From Ilex aquifolium (lineage: Eukaryota > Streptophyta > Magnoliopsida > Aquifoliales > Aquifoliaceae): 64,000 bases of DNA. The DNA lies in contig OX637405.1 of the NCBI GenBank assembly GCA_951799425.1, forward strand, positions 19,751,089 through 19,815,088, in the 5' to 3' direction. A model generated the notes under the pieces. It ran no database searches, had not been told where the DNA came from, and was given only the letters and a program-made list of their open reading frames with translations. A program made the translations under genes and the position numbers. Below are positions 10,682-21,280 of this stretch, piece after piece (the stretch's first letter is position 1; each line of letters starts with the position of its first letter).

Positions 10682-13600
10682 TTAGTAAACAACTTGTGGT
10701 TCAAACTCTGCATAATCAAGAGAACCAGATTCAATGGGTTTCATTAGATATGCAGCCAAAAGCTCAGAAGCCAGTGCTGCAATAAGTGGGATCCTCTTGA
10801 TGTTCTTCACCAAGGGAATGTCCTGACTTTCCCCAACTGCGAGAAGCTTCTGGTTTATCTCCACCATCCTGTCCAACTTCCTCTTGAACTCTGGGTTTTC
10901 GACGTCCAGCACAGCTGGGAAAATCCTAGCGGTTGTGCGGTTTGTCTGCAGCATAGCAGAATATCAGAAACCCAACTTTAACCATCACTATATATTGGAT
11001 GATACACATAATTTCAAAAACTAAAATTGTCTTTCATATGCAGATCTGCTCAACTTTTGAAGAGAGACAAATGGTCTTTTTACATTTTCTCTTCAGTAAG
11101 AAGATTAGCAGTATAATAACCTAACAAGGAATTAGGAAATGAAAGAGATTGCTTCTCTTTTACAGTTTGGTTTGCCAAAGAAGGCGCTGCCACCCTCTTG
11201 GCAATCAAATGGATCATTAGGTAAAATGCTTTATCAAGAAGAAAGAAAATGAAAATGAAAATTTTTCCAAAACTCATCTGGAGTCCATGGTAGCAATGTT
11301 ATATATCAATGGCTTGGGTAGTGCATATTTTATAAAGGCAATTGATTGCCTAATACACCATAGCATAAAGCAAGAGGTTGGACATGGAGCAGTGGCAAGT
11401 GCTCATCAGCTCAAGCAATATGTCACAAGTTTGATTCTGTGAATAAACCTCTCCAAATTGGGGTATAAGGCTATCTCTCAGTTCCTTATCCTAGATTTCG
11501 CTATGGGCAGGAGGAGCCTTGTGTAATGGTATGACTTTTTGACAAATCTGTGAAGCAAACATGATATGAGAACACAGGCTCACCTCGATGATGACATGCA
11601 TGTCAAATTCTTTTGTGTTGAGCCCAATGCCTTCATAGAAAGCTGTTCGTTGGCAATCGTTGAGATACATTGTCACATAAACCTGCATGATATATTTGCA
11701 GAGATGTGAGAAGGAGATAAAAATTCCGGGCATGTTAAAAGCTCTGTATCTTCCTCGAGCAGTCCTGATGAGATTGGTCCTTAAGGAATCGAGGATATTA
11801 AAATAAGAATCTACTTATCCTCTGTATAAACTTGCACATGAAAATGTTTGAGTAAAACTTTAAAGTTAGAATAAGGGAATTGGAATTGATAAAAATTGAG
11901 ATGATATTTTCAAATAACTGATTTCTCAGCTACCGAACAGACATCATAGGCAATACTAACTATAAGAAAATGAATTCCAAAATTGCAAGAAATGTAATAT
12001 TACCGATAGGCAGAAGAAACGTGCCCACAACTTTGCCTTCCAGTCATTCAGGAACTGGGGTTGTGCCTTCATCAATGCAGAGAAGAAATCACCATGGCGG
12101 TTCTCATCCTGGCACCAATTCTCAAAGTATTTGAAAATTGGATAACATTGGTACTCAGGATTGGCCTTGAGATGTCGGTATATGGTTATGTATCTCCAAT
12201 ATCCGATTTTCTCAGACAAGTATGTTGCATAGAAAATGAACTTTGGCTTGAAAAAAGTGTACTTTCTAGCTTTAGTCAAGAACCCCAAGTCCAATGCCAA
12301 ATTGAAATCAGATAAACCCTTGTTCAAAAATCTGCCAATGAATCAGTTGAACAATTTGCCCTTATGTCTTAGTAGGCTGAACTGCAACATAGTTGTGTGT
12401 ATGTGTGTCTGTGTGTGTGTTTAGGTGTATGTGCAACAATAAAAGAGAGTTAGAGTCAGAGAGGAAGGAAAATAAGGGTAATTTGTAAGCATACCCAGCA
12501 TGCCGGGCTTCATCCCTAGACATGAGCGAGAAAATCTCAGCAACCACAGGATTAGTTTTCTGCAAAACGGATTCCAAAATGCTTTGGGTGAACATTAAAA
12601 TAGAAGATTAACATCACTTGTAACAAACTACTTATTTTCAACGTTGAATTGTGAATCGAAACTCATTAGAATCAATTAAAAACCACTATTTATAATTGTT
12701 GTTTTAGCTAATTAAACGAATATTAGTAACTAGGCCTGATCTACAAAAGGCAGAAAATTAGTGGAGTCCCTTCTTAGAGTAGGCAATAATGCATTTCAAA
12801 CATATGCCTCACTTATTACGAAATGATATTTTGAAAAAAAAATTCTTGACATTAAGAGACATTTGCCAAATTTAGACTAGTTTACAAATAGCAGTAAACA
12901 TTTAGACTGCCAAACTGCCACTAAATTAAGAACTATGGACCAACCACTGAGTTTGCCTTTAGATTCAAGTAGCAGTAAAGACACAATTTTATGGACACGT
13001 AAAATTAGCTAGTCAAACAATTTCTTTTATGAAAAAATCATGTACAAAGAAGTCGATAAATAAAGTGAAATCTACAATGGTTAGACCAATTTTAGAACAC
13101 AGGATTGGGTTCAAAATGTCAAAATTCAGCCGCATACTCGGCAATTCGAACAGCAATGAAGAATATACAGACAACATACACAAAAAATAATAAATCAAAA
13201 TACTAGTGTGTATCGGTAGTTCGAGAAGTCAGTGATTATGCATACCTTGAGCCTTCTACCAAGCTCCTTGTAAAGAAGGAATCCAGAGAACTCAGCGGTG
13301 CAAGACCTCTCCAAGAACTCGACGAAGATTTGCCGGAGAGGGCCCTGAAGTTTATCAGCAGCCTCCTTGAACTCCTTGCTTCTGACAAAATGGGTCTGGT
13401 TATAATCAGTCTTGAACTCCTGCAAAAGTGCCTCAAACTCAGCCTGTTTCAGGTTCTTGTTGATCTGGGTATTGAACAACCTCTCCATCTCATCAAAATC
13501 TGTGGTGTAGAACCTTGGTGCCAAAAGGGTCTCCTTGATTGCTTGCTTGGCAGCTTTCTTTGGTGGCCTTGCGGTGGTGGGTGGCTGAGGAGTGGTGGCT

Positions 13601-13698
13601 GACATTCTGATAGTGAAGAACTTGGTGGTTGGTGCTCTGGGGTTGCTGAGTTTTGGGGTGGTTGAGCCAAATTTGGAAATGGGTTTTACTAAGGCCAT
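10682..13698 (-). CDS. CHL27: Magnesium-protoporphyrin IX monomethyl ester (oxidative) cyclase, chloroplast
   Basis: A five-exon gene. Exons run 13698-13246, 12559-12495, 12331-12004, 11682-11584 and 10945-10682, all with GT-AG introns and consistent phases. They total 1209 nt, or 402 residues plus stop; the Arabidopsis protein is about the same size. It is the diiron subunit of the aerobic cyclase, which forms ring E of protochlorophyllide in chlorophyll synthesis at plastid membranes. The first ~40 residues (Ser/Thr/Pro/Lys-rich, few acidic) look like a transit peptide. The two EXXH iron-ligand motifs are EARH (168-171, in SRDEARHAG) and ENRH (249-252, in [11 protein letters not shown]). 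The C-terminus EFEPQVVY is family-typical. No stop or frameshift is seen, so the gene looks functional. It is also known as CRD1 or AcsF. The start is the first ATG after a short UTR and gives the transit peptide. Confidence 0.96.
12394..12421. repeat. (GT)n microsatellite in CHL27 intron 2
   Basis: An imperfect GTGTGTATGTGTGTCTGTGTG run inside the intron between exons 2 and 3. Confidence 0.8.
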
Positions 13699-13765
13699 TT
13701 CTGCAGTACAGGTTCAGCAGAAAGTATGGTTTTTTTTTTTTTTGGAGGGTGGAGAGGAGGGGGCT
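13699..13765 (-). other. CHL27 5' UTR (inferred)
   Basis: This is the leader between the TATA box at 13795-13800 and the ATG at 13698. The start site near 13765 is inferred from TATA spacing. The minus strand carries an A-run, seen as about 15 T on the plus strand at 13728-13743. Confidence 0.4.
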
Positions 13766-13794
13766 AAGGAGTGGTGAAATATGATATGTGTGGA

Positions 13795-13800
13795 TATATA
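13795..13800 (-). promoter_or_regulatory. TATA box of CHL27
   Basis: The minus strand reads AATTTATATATCC about 95 bp upstream of the start codon, the only good TATA-like element at a sensible distance. Confidence 0.6.
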
Positions 13801-13866
13801 AATTGTGTGGGAGTGATTGAATCCAACCTGATCCAATGAAATCTGGTAGTTTATATGGGAATTTGA

Positions 13867-13872
13867 CACGTG
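13867..13872. promoter_or_regulatory. G-box CACGTG in CHL27 promoter
   Basis: CACGTG within GACACGTGGCA, about 170 bp upstream of the ATG. G-boxes of this form bind bZIP (HY5) and bHLH (PIF) factors and are frequent in light-regulated chlorophyll genes. An inverted CCAAT box (ATTGG, about 13904-13908) lies just upstream. Regulation by light is inference from these sites. Confidence 0.6.
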
Positions 13873-13995
13873 GCAGATGATTATGGGCCATCTTGATTTC
13901 ATGATTGGCCGTTATTTTTTTGATGTAATGCCAGCCATGTGTGGTTTTCTTTTCTTTATGCTAGATCTTATTTACAAGTTTGGTAGATATTTTTT

Positions 13996-14931
13996 GGGTA
14001 ATTATCATTGAGATCCCTTTAGATAGACATATCTTCGATAAGTCATCCTCTATTATTTTAAACATTACTAACATCCTTTGTCAGCTTAATAGTGTTAGTT
14101 AGAATATAATTTTACTAAATTATCCATCACATATTTTAAAAAAAACTTCACTCACATCCCTTTTAGATATGCGTATCCTCAATGAGACCCTCTTTTTTTA
14201 AAAAAAAATTACATATTAAAATTCATACTAGTTAAAATGCGATTCTAACTAATTAAAATTCATTTTTTACGTATTAAAATTTGAGTCAATAAAATATTAT
14301 ATTTTTTTACGCATTAAAATTTTAGCCCATTAAATTTTGATTCGAACAATTAAAATTTGTTTTTAATCGGCTTGAATCAAATTTTAATCAACTCAATTTG
14401 AATTTTAATTGCCCAAATTTTGATACATAAAAAAATATAAATTTTAATCGTCTCAAATTTTAATCAACTTGAATCAAATTTTAATTGGATCAAATTTTAA
14501 TACGTAAAAAAATATAAACTCTAATCAACTGGATTCAAATTTTAATCTGTGCTATTAACTTAAGTTGAGCGCGAATCGACTCTAATTTTAGTAAGTAAAC
14601 AAATAAAATTTAATCAGCTCCAATCAAATTTTAATCGACTCAAATTTTAATATGTAGAAAAATAAATTTAATTGGCTCAAATTTTAATATGTATAAAGAT
14701 AAATTTTAATCGATTCAAACTCTTATCAAATTTTATGTTGAAAGATTATTTTGGGTTTATGTAAGGACAATTTTGGTATTTTAGATGATTTTTTTTTTGG
14801 TTAGAAACGGTGGTTTAAAGATAAGGGTGTCTGTTTAAATATAAATTAGAAAGGATATTAGTGATATTTTTATAATAGAAGGGACCTCATTAAAAATATA
14901 TTTATTTAAAGGGGTGTGAATGATAATTACC
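13996..14931. mobile_element. MITE-like foldback element upstream of CHL27
   Basis: The ends are inverted repeats: GGTAATTATCATT at 13997-14009 and its complement AATGATAATTACC at 14919-14931. Similarity between the arms continues for about 75 bp (ATCCCTTTA..., CTATTAT.TTAAA, ACTAA.ATCCTTT). The interior, about 14210-14740, is a degenerate array of AAATTTTAATCRACTC-like words. Flanks ATATTTTTT and ATATATTTT could be an imperfect 9-bp target duplication, which would suggest a Mutator-type element. The family is not established, and there is no coding capacity. Confidence 0.5.
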
Positions 14932-15091
14932 ATATATTTTTTTTTCAGTTGAAACACCAACAATCCTTTAATTTATGGCTTGGTGGTTTTTGGAACCAAT
15001 GATGATATGCTTTAAAAAATATATATCTTAAGAAATACTTTAATTAAAGGCGAAAGAATATTTTGTCCTTGGATCGCACATGATCGCATAG

Positions 15092-15125
<34 letters not shown>

Positions 15126-15230
15126 AATTGTAATTATAGCTTAAAACTATATAGAGTCCAGACATGAAATCTGAATTTCAAAACATAAAAAATATTTACT
15201 ATTCACGACTTAGGTCTATTTATTGATGTC
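14932..15230. other. AT-rich spacer with (TA)n
   Basis: No gene seen. A (TA)n microsatellite lies at about 15091-15122. Confidence 0.6.
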
Positions 15231-15238
15231 ATTAGGTA

Positions 15239-15317
15239 CGTCATCATCACTGTTTGTGATGTCATGACTTGCGTCACTTATTTCAATAATTTTCTGGTGA
15301 CGTCATGGCGTGCGTCA
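15239..15317. promoter_or_regulatory. Cluster of TGACG (as-1-like) motifs
   Basis: There are four TGACG/CGTCA cores, at 15239-15243, 15272-15276, 15298-15305 (the palindrome TGACGTCA) and 15313-15317. Paired TGACG motifs (as-1) bind TGA-type bZIP factors and are characteristic of caulimovirid promoters. A CTATATATC lies about 80 bp downstream on the plus strand, near 15396. The cluster adjoins a pararetroviral relic, so I read it as a possible relic promoter; activity is not shown. Confidence 0.45.
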
Positions 15318-15395
15318 CTCCTTACAGTTGACTTTATCTGATCACCTGTAAATCAAATCATAAAGTTCAGCATTATTGCTGTCTTGAAGATTTAT

Positions 15396-15611
15396 CTATA
15401 TATCTTCATTTTGAGGAGTATAACCTTTAATAGGGGTATATTCCTGAGCATCTGTAAAGTCATCATCATAGTCGATAGGAGTATTGTATTTCCTATCATC
15501 CTCCTTAGTTTTATTTTTGTCTTTGTCACTTATGGCAACTGTTAGATTATTGACGAGATCCATCTTCTCAATTTTGTCCATGCCGAAAATGGACATCATT
15601 TGAAGATGCAT
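15396..15611 (-). pseudogene. Unrecognised 71-residue ORF, acidic
   Basis: An open frame rich in Asp, Glu and Lys, with Thr-Pro pairs near its end. I do not recognise a family. It lies next to pararetrovirus-derived sequence on the same strand as the inverted arm at 15855-16340, so it may be viral in origin, but no motif proves it. Confidence 0.2.
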
Positions 15612-15854
15612 TTCGTCAATTCATTATATTTTTAGATCCTAATAATATTGCGGGTTAATCAAAAGTTTTTTTTTTTTGTTCAAGGTAATCCAAAGTTAGA
15701 TGGGATGATATGATATAAGGACCATACCACATATCTCCTCAACTCCATGGTCCACACCCTCCTACCTTCTAAAAAGCCTCTACTCTGATAACACGTGGCA
15801 GTGCAAATAACCAAACTGCAACAAATTGCCACTATTACTTGGCTCTAATACAAA

Positions 15855-16340
15855 ATTTGTCAAATGTTGTCCAATAACTTGTAGACAAACATTTGTATAA
15901 TTACTTTGTTTTATAAAAATATTTTTTCCTATGTCATTATCTTTTAATGCATAACAAGCATTCATTACAACTTCTCAAGAACCATTTAAATCTAGCTTTA
16001 CAGCTTTAGTGGTTGGAGGATAAAAATTGGTGATGTTTTTACCATCCAACGTTTCTCATTTGTGTTCAAACTTTTCAATTACATTTAATTGATCCACATT
16101 GGGTGGAGCATAGAAGGTTAGAAACCATTTAATAAAAGGAATTATCATTTTTTTCCCAGTTATAACATTTCTTTATATCTTTTAAGATCCTCTTGGTTCA
16201 TAGTTTTGAAATACCAAGTTCTGAATTTCTCATATTTAGGAAGATAAAATTCTTTATTTATTTCTTTTTTATTTACTATAAATTTTTTTGGGTTCAAATT
16301 CATAAAAATTTATAGTTGAAATCCGATTTCGGATACAGTT
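15855..16340 (-). pseudogene. Endogenous pararetrovirus fragment, inverted arm (coat-protein-region upstream part)
   Basis: The minus strand is about 90% identical by eye to the plus strand of 17764-18260, so the two segments form a long inverted repeat with a 1.4-kb spacer. The translated pieces match each other (for example NACYALK and YTNVCLQV/YTNVYLQV). Stops break the frame. It is a partial copy only; beyond 15850 the similarity to the other arm ends. Confidence 0.7.
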
Positions 16341-16737
16341 ATTTTGTTGATTTATATGCAAATCTATTATTAATTCTTGTTGTTTATGTAATTGTGATTT
16401 ATTTCTTTTATACTAATGTTATTTTGAATTTGTTATATTAATTCTAAATTTGTTATATTAATTTCATTATAATGATTTTCTTTTGTTCCTATGGTTCTGC
16501 ACTCAAGTCGCGTATGATATGTTTAGTCGTGTCCGAGAGATAAGAGTGAGGCCGTTCTTGTTTCCCATAAATCGTTGACAGCAAAAGTAGGAAAAAGGAA
16601 GAAGATCACTGTAGCAAAATTACTGCAGTAAAGTCACTGTAGCACCACTGTAACAGAAATAAAAGACGAATTACTGTATCAACATGAAGGTAATAGTAAA
16701 ACATATAGATCAACAGAAACCTTTTGAGAAACAAACA

Positions 16738-17530
16738 TGACATTAAGTCTGTTCAGATTAAGTAATAAACATAAAGAAGATTATGTTAAAAATATGGAAG
16801 AAATTGAATTTTCAGATATTGAAAATAAATTACAAAACTGGGATATACCCCAGTATCCAACTAAAAAATATATATAATATTAGAACTTTTGACTTAAAAT
16901 CAAGTCTAACAATTAAAACGTTAGAAAAAACAATTCCCTTTGATCAAAATGGGGATACTTTACAACTCTTAACAGAGAGAGAAGTCTTAAAGGCTCAAGA
17001 AAATTATATTTTTTTACATATTGGGTTAGTCCAAGTGGCTTTAAAACCATTAACCCGTCAAGGATTAAGTGCCTTAATCCTCTTTTATGCTAGCCTTAAG
17101 GAATGCTAGATGTTTGGACTTTGACCAATCTATAATGAGAGTTATGCAATCCAGCCTAAGTACTGATACAATTTATTTTAACTGTTTTTCGAATTTATCA
17201 GTATCTTTAATGGATATAAATATATTGGATGTTTTAACATGTAATATTAAAACTTATGGTTATAATTTTAAGAAAGAAACATATATAATGACTTTTACCT
17301 ATAGAGTATATTATAAAGTAATAAATATTCTATCTCCAGAAGCTAAGTTTCATAACCTTAAATGTCAATCAACTTTAATTGATACAAATATGATTAAAAA
17401 TAAAATTGAAATTCCTAAAACCATTAAATGGTTAGAAATTCAGTTTCCAGAAACATGGCAATTAGAATCTGTGGTTCCTAAAAAATCAGAAGTAAATCAA
17501 GATGTAACACAAATCGCCCAATCATCCTAG
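16738..17530 (+). pseudogene. Endogenous pararetrovirus movement-protein-like pseudogene
   Basis: Three overlapping frame segments read through a caulimovirid-type cell-to-cell movement protein. The first runs from the ATG at 16738 to about 16870. The second is part of 16783-17109 and includes a PLTRQGL motif. The third is 17087-17530, with LDF and SLSTDTIYF(N)CF(S)NLSVSLMD-type spacing. Frameshifts near 16860 and near 17095 break it. In plant pararetroviruses this protein modifies plasmodesmata. It is followed directly by coat-protein-like sequence, the order expected of a fused ORF1. The genus is not determined; petuvirus- or florendovirus-like is a guess. Confidence 0.65.
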
Positions 17531-18270
17531 GGTGATGTAATGATAAGATTTGCCAAAGATAATTTTTCAGGATTAAAAATCTCTAATAAATGAAGCACTT
17601 CATCTGTATATAATACTCCTAGTAGGAGATCCACTTCTTCTATTCCAGATAGAAGAAGGGAAAAAGAACCTATAATCAAGAGAATCCGTACCTCACGTAA
17701 TCATATTCCACATGGAATCTATAGGCAAGATAATGAATCTTCATTAGAGGAAGATCAAGACTCAACTGTATCCAAAATCGGATTTCAACTATGAATTTTT
17801 ATGGATTTGAACCCAAAATAATTTATAGTAAATAAAAAAGAAATAAATAAAGAATTATATCTTCCTAAATATGAGGAATTCAGAACTTGGTATTTCAAAA
17901 CTATGAACCAAGAGGATCTTAAAAGATATAAATAAATGTTTTACCTTTATATAGAAAGGGAAAAAAAGATAATTCCTTTTGTTAAATGGTTTCTAACCTT
18001 CTATGCTCCACCCACTATGGATCAATTAAATGTAATTGAAATTTTTCAACATAAATGGGAAACGTTGGATGGTAAAAACATCACCAGTTTTTATCCTCTA
18101 ACCACTAAAGCTGTAAAGCTAGATTTAAATGGTTCCGGAGAAGTAGTAACAAATGCTTGTTATGCATTAAAATATAATGACATAGAAAAAAATATTTCCA
18201 TAAAATAAAATAATTATACAAATGTTTATCTACAAGTTGTAGGACAACATTTGACAAAGATTGAAATCTA
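17531..18270 (+). pseudogene. Endogenous pararetrovirus linker and coat-protein-region fragment (right arm)
   Basis: It continues downstream of the movement-protein-like segment: a Ser/Arg-rich linker (17600-17700), then a conserved block including FVKWFLTFYAPP (17980-18020) and TNACYALK. The frame is broken by stops at about 17592, 17792, 17933 and 18206. Positions 17764-18260 are the right arm of the inverted repeat with 15855-16340. Confidence 0.6.
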
Positions 18271-18288
18271 ATTAAGGATCAACAAAAA

Positions 18289-18699
18289 ATGGAAGCTTCG
18301 TCTTCTAAATCCTTAAAGGAAAAACCAATTGAAGTTGAAAAGGTTAATATTAAACCACCGGTTGATACCTCTAAATTTAATCTACATAATAAGGTTGAAG
18401 ATGAGTTCATAAACGAACTCAAGAAAAAGTTAAAAAATTTGTCATTAAATATAATTTCTCAAATAGAAAGTGTAGAACAATCTGAAACTGAAATTCAACA
18501 ATTTGAAGATTTTCTACATCAGATGAAATCTGAAGTAAATAAAATCGGGTATTCTAAACCAAAAAAACAATCTAACACATATTTGCCAACACCTCCTATG
18601 AGGGCTTATTATCAGAGATCAACACCTCTAGATGTTTTATATGAAGAAAACTTATTTATTGAACAACCTGGATATGATGCATTTTCTATTAATGAATGA
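18289..18699 (+). pseudogene. Endogenous pararetrovirus capsid-region fragment with coiled coil
   Basis: An open 136-residue segment, highly charged. Residues ~35-80 are rich in Lys, Glu, Leu and Ile with heptad-like spacing, suggesting a coiled coil. It ends near a Pro/Tyr-rich stretch. Its place, between the movement-protein-like part and the capsid core, fits the N-terminal part of a caulimovirid coat protein. It is open only over this span; the rest of the protein is broken. Confidence 0.45.
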
Positions 18700-19499
18700 A
18701 ATATTGATGGTATATCAAAATATTTAATTCATCAAGTTTTACATAAAAATTTTAATGTATGCATCTGTCTGTAAAGCTAATCGTAATTCAGACCATATTA
18801 CTGCTAAATTTATAACAGCAGGATTTACTAGTCAATTAAGAGGATGGTGAGATAATTATTTAAGTTTAACCCAAAGACGTGAAATATTAAATGTAGTAAA
18901 AATTATAACAGCTAAAGATAGAAGTATAACCACTAAAAAGATGTTGTTTATACTTTAATACAAATAATATTAAAACACTTTGTAGGAACAAGCTTACAAA
19001 GTACATATAAGAGTAAAAAACTTTTAATGAATCTAAGATGCCCCACCTTAACACATTTTAGGTGGTATAAAAGATGTATTTTTGACAAAAAGTCTTACTA
19101 AGAACAGACGCTAATACTGAATTTTGGAAAGAAAAATTTATATCAACTTTACCCAACTTATTTGCTGAAAAAATAAGAATTCGTTTAAAACAAAGACATG
19201 GAGGATTTAAAATCTCTTATGAAAACTACACTTATGGAGAATTAATTTCTAAATGCATTTCAGAAGGATTAGCTCTCTGTAATGATTTAAATCTCAAGTC
19301 TCAACTTAAAAGACAAAGACTAACTGGTCGAAAAGAGTTAGGAGAATTTTGTCATCAATTTGCTTATAATCTTGATATACCAAGAGATATATCTTCAACT
19401 AAAATAAAAAATTATTCCAAACCATATAAGAAAAGGAGAAAATTTCATAAAATGAATTATGAAAAGGATAAAATTAATAAACCACTAAAAAACCTAAAG
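18700..19499 (+). pseudogene. Endogenous pararetrovirus coat-protein core, multiply frameshifted
   Basis: Fragments in changing frames include QLRGW at about 18832 and, near 19320-19490, ELGEFCHQFAYNLDI followed by a Lys/Arg-rich tail. Caulimovirid coat proteins carry a basic tail and a CCHC knuckle after such a block; here the sequence is cut at 19500 by the LTR of element T1 before any knuckle. Many stops show it is long dead. No protease, RT or RNase H of the virus is present in the window. Confidence 0.6.
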
Positions 19500-20917
19500 T
19501 GTAAAACCCGGGAAAAATTTGAACTTTTTATGAAAAAGGGCAAAACGGTAATTTGCCACTATAGTGCGGGTTGAAAACCCGTATTTCCCTAGAGCTCGGA
19601 TGAAGAAACGGACCTCACTGTTGAATTCGTCTCGCAAAATCTAGTTACCCAGACAATTTTCGTCGAATTCTGAGATAATCGGGTTTTTTGTGTTTCTCGA
19701 GGTGACCGAGTGTCGGGTGACCTCAAAAACAACCCCAAAAAAATAAAATTTCTAAAATTTTATTATAATTTAAAATAAGTTCATATAAAAAAAATTTGAA
19801 CTTGAACCGGGACGAAATTTAATCATTTCAGAGCGAAAACAGACCCGGGAATAGGGAACGCATGGCGCGATGTGGACCAAGCATTAAATGGTATAAATAG
19901 GAGACAAAAATATGATTTTTGACACAAAATCTCTGTTGGGTTTTAACGTTGGAAGAGGAAGAGAGGAAAAATAGAGAATTTCAAACTTCTCTCTACGATC
20001 TACAGAGCTCTGCCAGTCGGAATCCTTCGGGCCAAGTATTAAAGTCGATTTACGCGACGAGGACTACGCAACCATACAAAAAAGGAAGGGTTTCACCGAA
20101 GATTCAAAGACGGGATTTTGGAAAATGTTTGGTTTTGGGCGAGGTTTGGGTTCTTGGAGCTTCCTAGCATTGTTTTACGCTTCAAGAGGTAGGGTTTTCA
20201 TCATAACTAGGTTTATTTCCAACCTAGGACGACTATATTAAATGGGTGGGCTGTTATATGTCTTTTAACACTTGTCTATTGTAGTTTATTTAAATGAAAA
20301 TGGGTAAATTCAATGCTTGTATGAATTGGTAATTAGAAATTGCTACCTTCTGATTTCTTGAAAGTTTGGATAATTGGGTATGTAGAAATTAATTAATGTG
20401 ATTTCTTGAATTATGTGATGAATTTGGGCACTTTATGTGATTACATGATTTGGTGCCTTGAAGGTGTTTGATTAAATGCCTATGTGAAATAAAGTGTGTT
20501 AATTGCATGAGATTATGTGAAACACATGCTTGGAATTGTTGTTGGATAAAAATGTTGATATATGCTTGATGATGTATTCGCATGGTGATGATTTATGAAA
20601 ATTATATGTTTTGGATATAATTGCCCATGAAATGTGTTGAAATGTGGTTGAAATAGTTCATATAGCATTTATTACATATTGGACATTATATTGATATTAC
20701 AATGGTTCATTACATTGCATATGCACGGAGAAGTTGCAATTGGTGGGTGTGTGTGCATGGTTTGATCAAACACCATTCTTGGTGGATGATACTTGGGCTC
20801 GGGGAAAGTTGGATCGAAGATCCGGCTGAGTTGCATGGTTGCATGAAAAACTTGTGTCGGGTATAGCAAGCAGGGCTAGATTCTCCCTCGGGTGCAAGAC
20901 TCGATTACTTGGTTCAT

Positions 20918-20993
20918 ACACTTTCCGGCGGTGCAATTCCAAAAAAGTGTAACGGTGTACGGAACCGGCAGTGTGATTTCAAAATCCGATACC
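20918..20993. repeat. Hairpins of the constant-loop set in T1 5' LTR
   Basis: Stem 1 is ACACTTT/AAAGTGT (20918-20924 with 20944-20950, 7 bp, all Watson-Crick). Stem 2 is GGTGT(A)CGGA / TCCGATACC (20954-20963 with 20985-20993, one bulge). The loops differ somewhat from those in the other copies. Confidence 0.6.
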
Positions 20994-21280
20994 CAACAAA
21001 GACACATGATTTTGTTTTATAAAATAGTCATTCGATGTGTAACATCCAACAAAGACACATGATTTTGTTTTATAACAAAGACACATGGTTTATTTTAAAA
21101 AGATTATTGGACATATAACATCAATGACGGATTTGTACACATTGACATTGCATTGTGTTGTGGAAGCTGGAGAGGGCTCGGGTTGAGTTGCATGAGTGAG
21201 TCTCATCTCATTTCATGGCATGACATAGTGAATTCCAACATTGAGTTGCATATTCTTGATTGGAATGCTTTGTGGCTTGT

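Noticed and set aside
12061-12315. Plus-strand ORF of 84 residues
   Set aside because: It is the complement of CHL27 exon 3; the minus-strand reading is a known conserved enzyme.
13493-13891. 132-residue ORF overlapping CHL27 exon 1 in another frame and running into the promoter
   Set aside because: Low-complexity sequence from UTR and transit-peptide DNA; the exon-1 frame is the conserved one.
15091-15122. (TA)n run as a promoter
   Set aside because: A plain microsatellite; nothing downstream on either strand suggests a transcript starting there.
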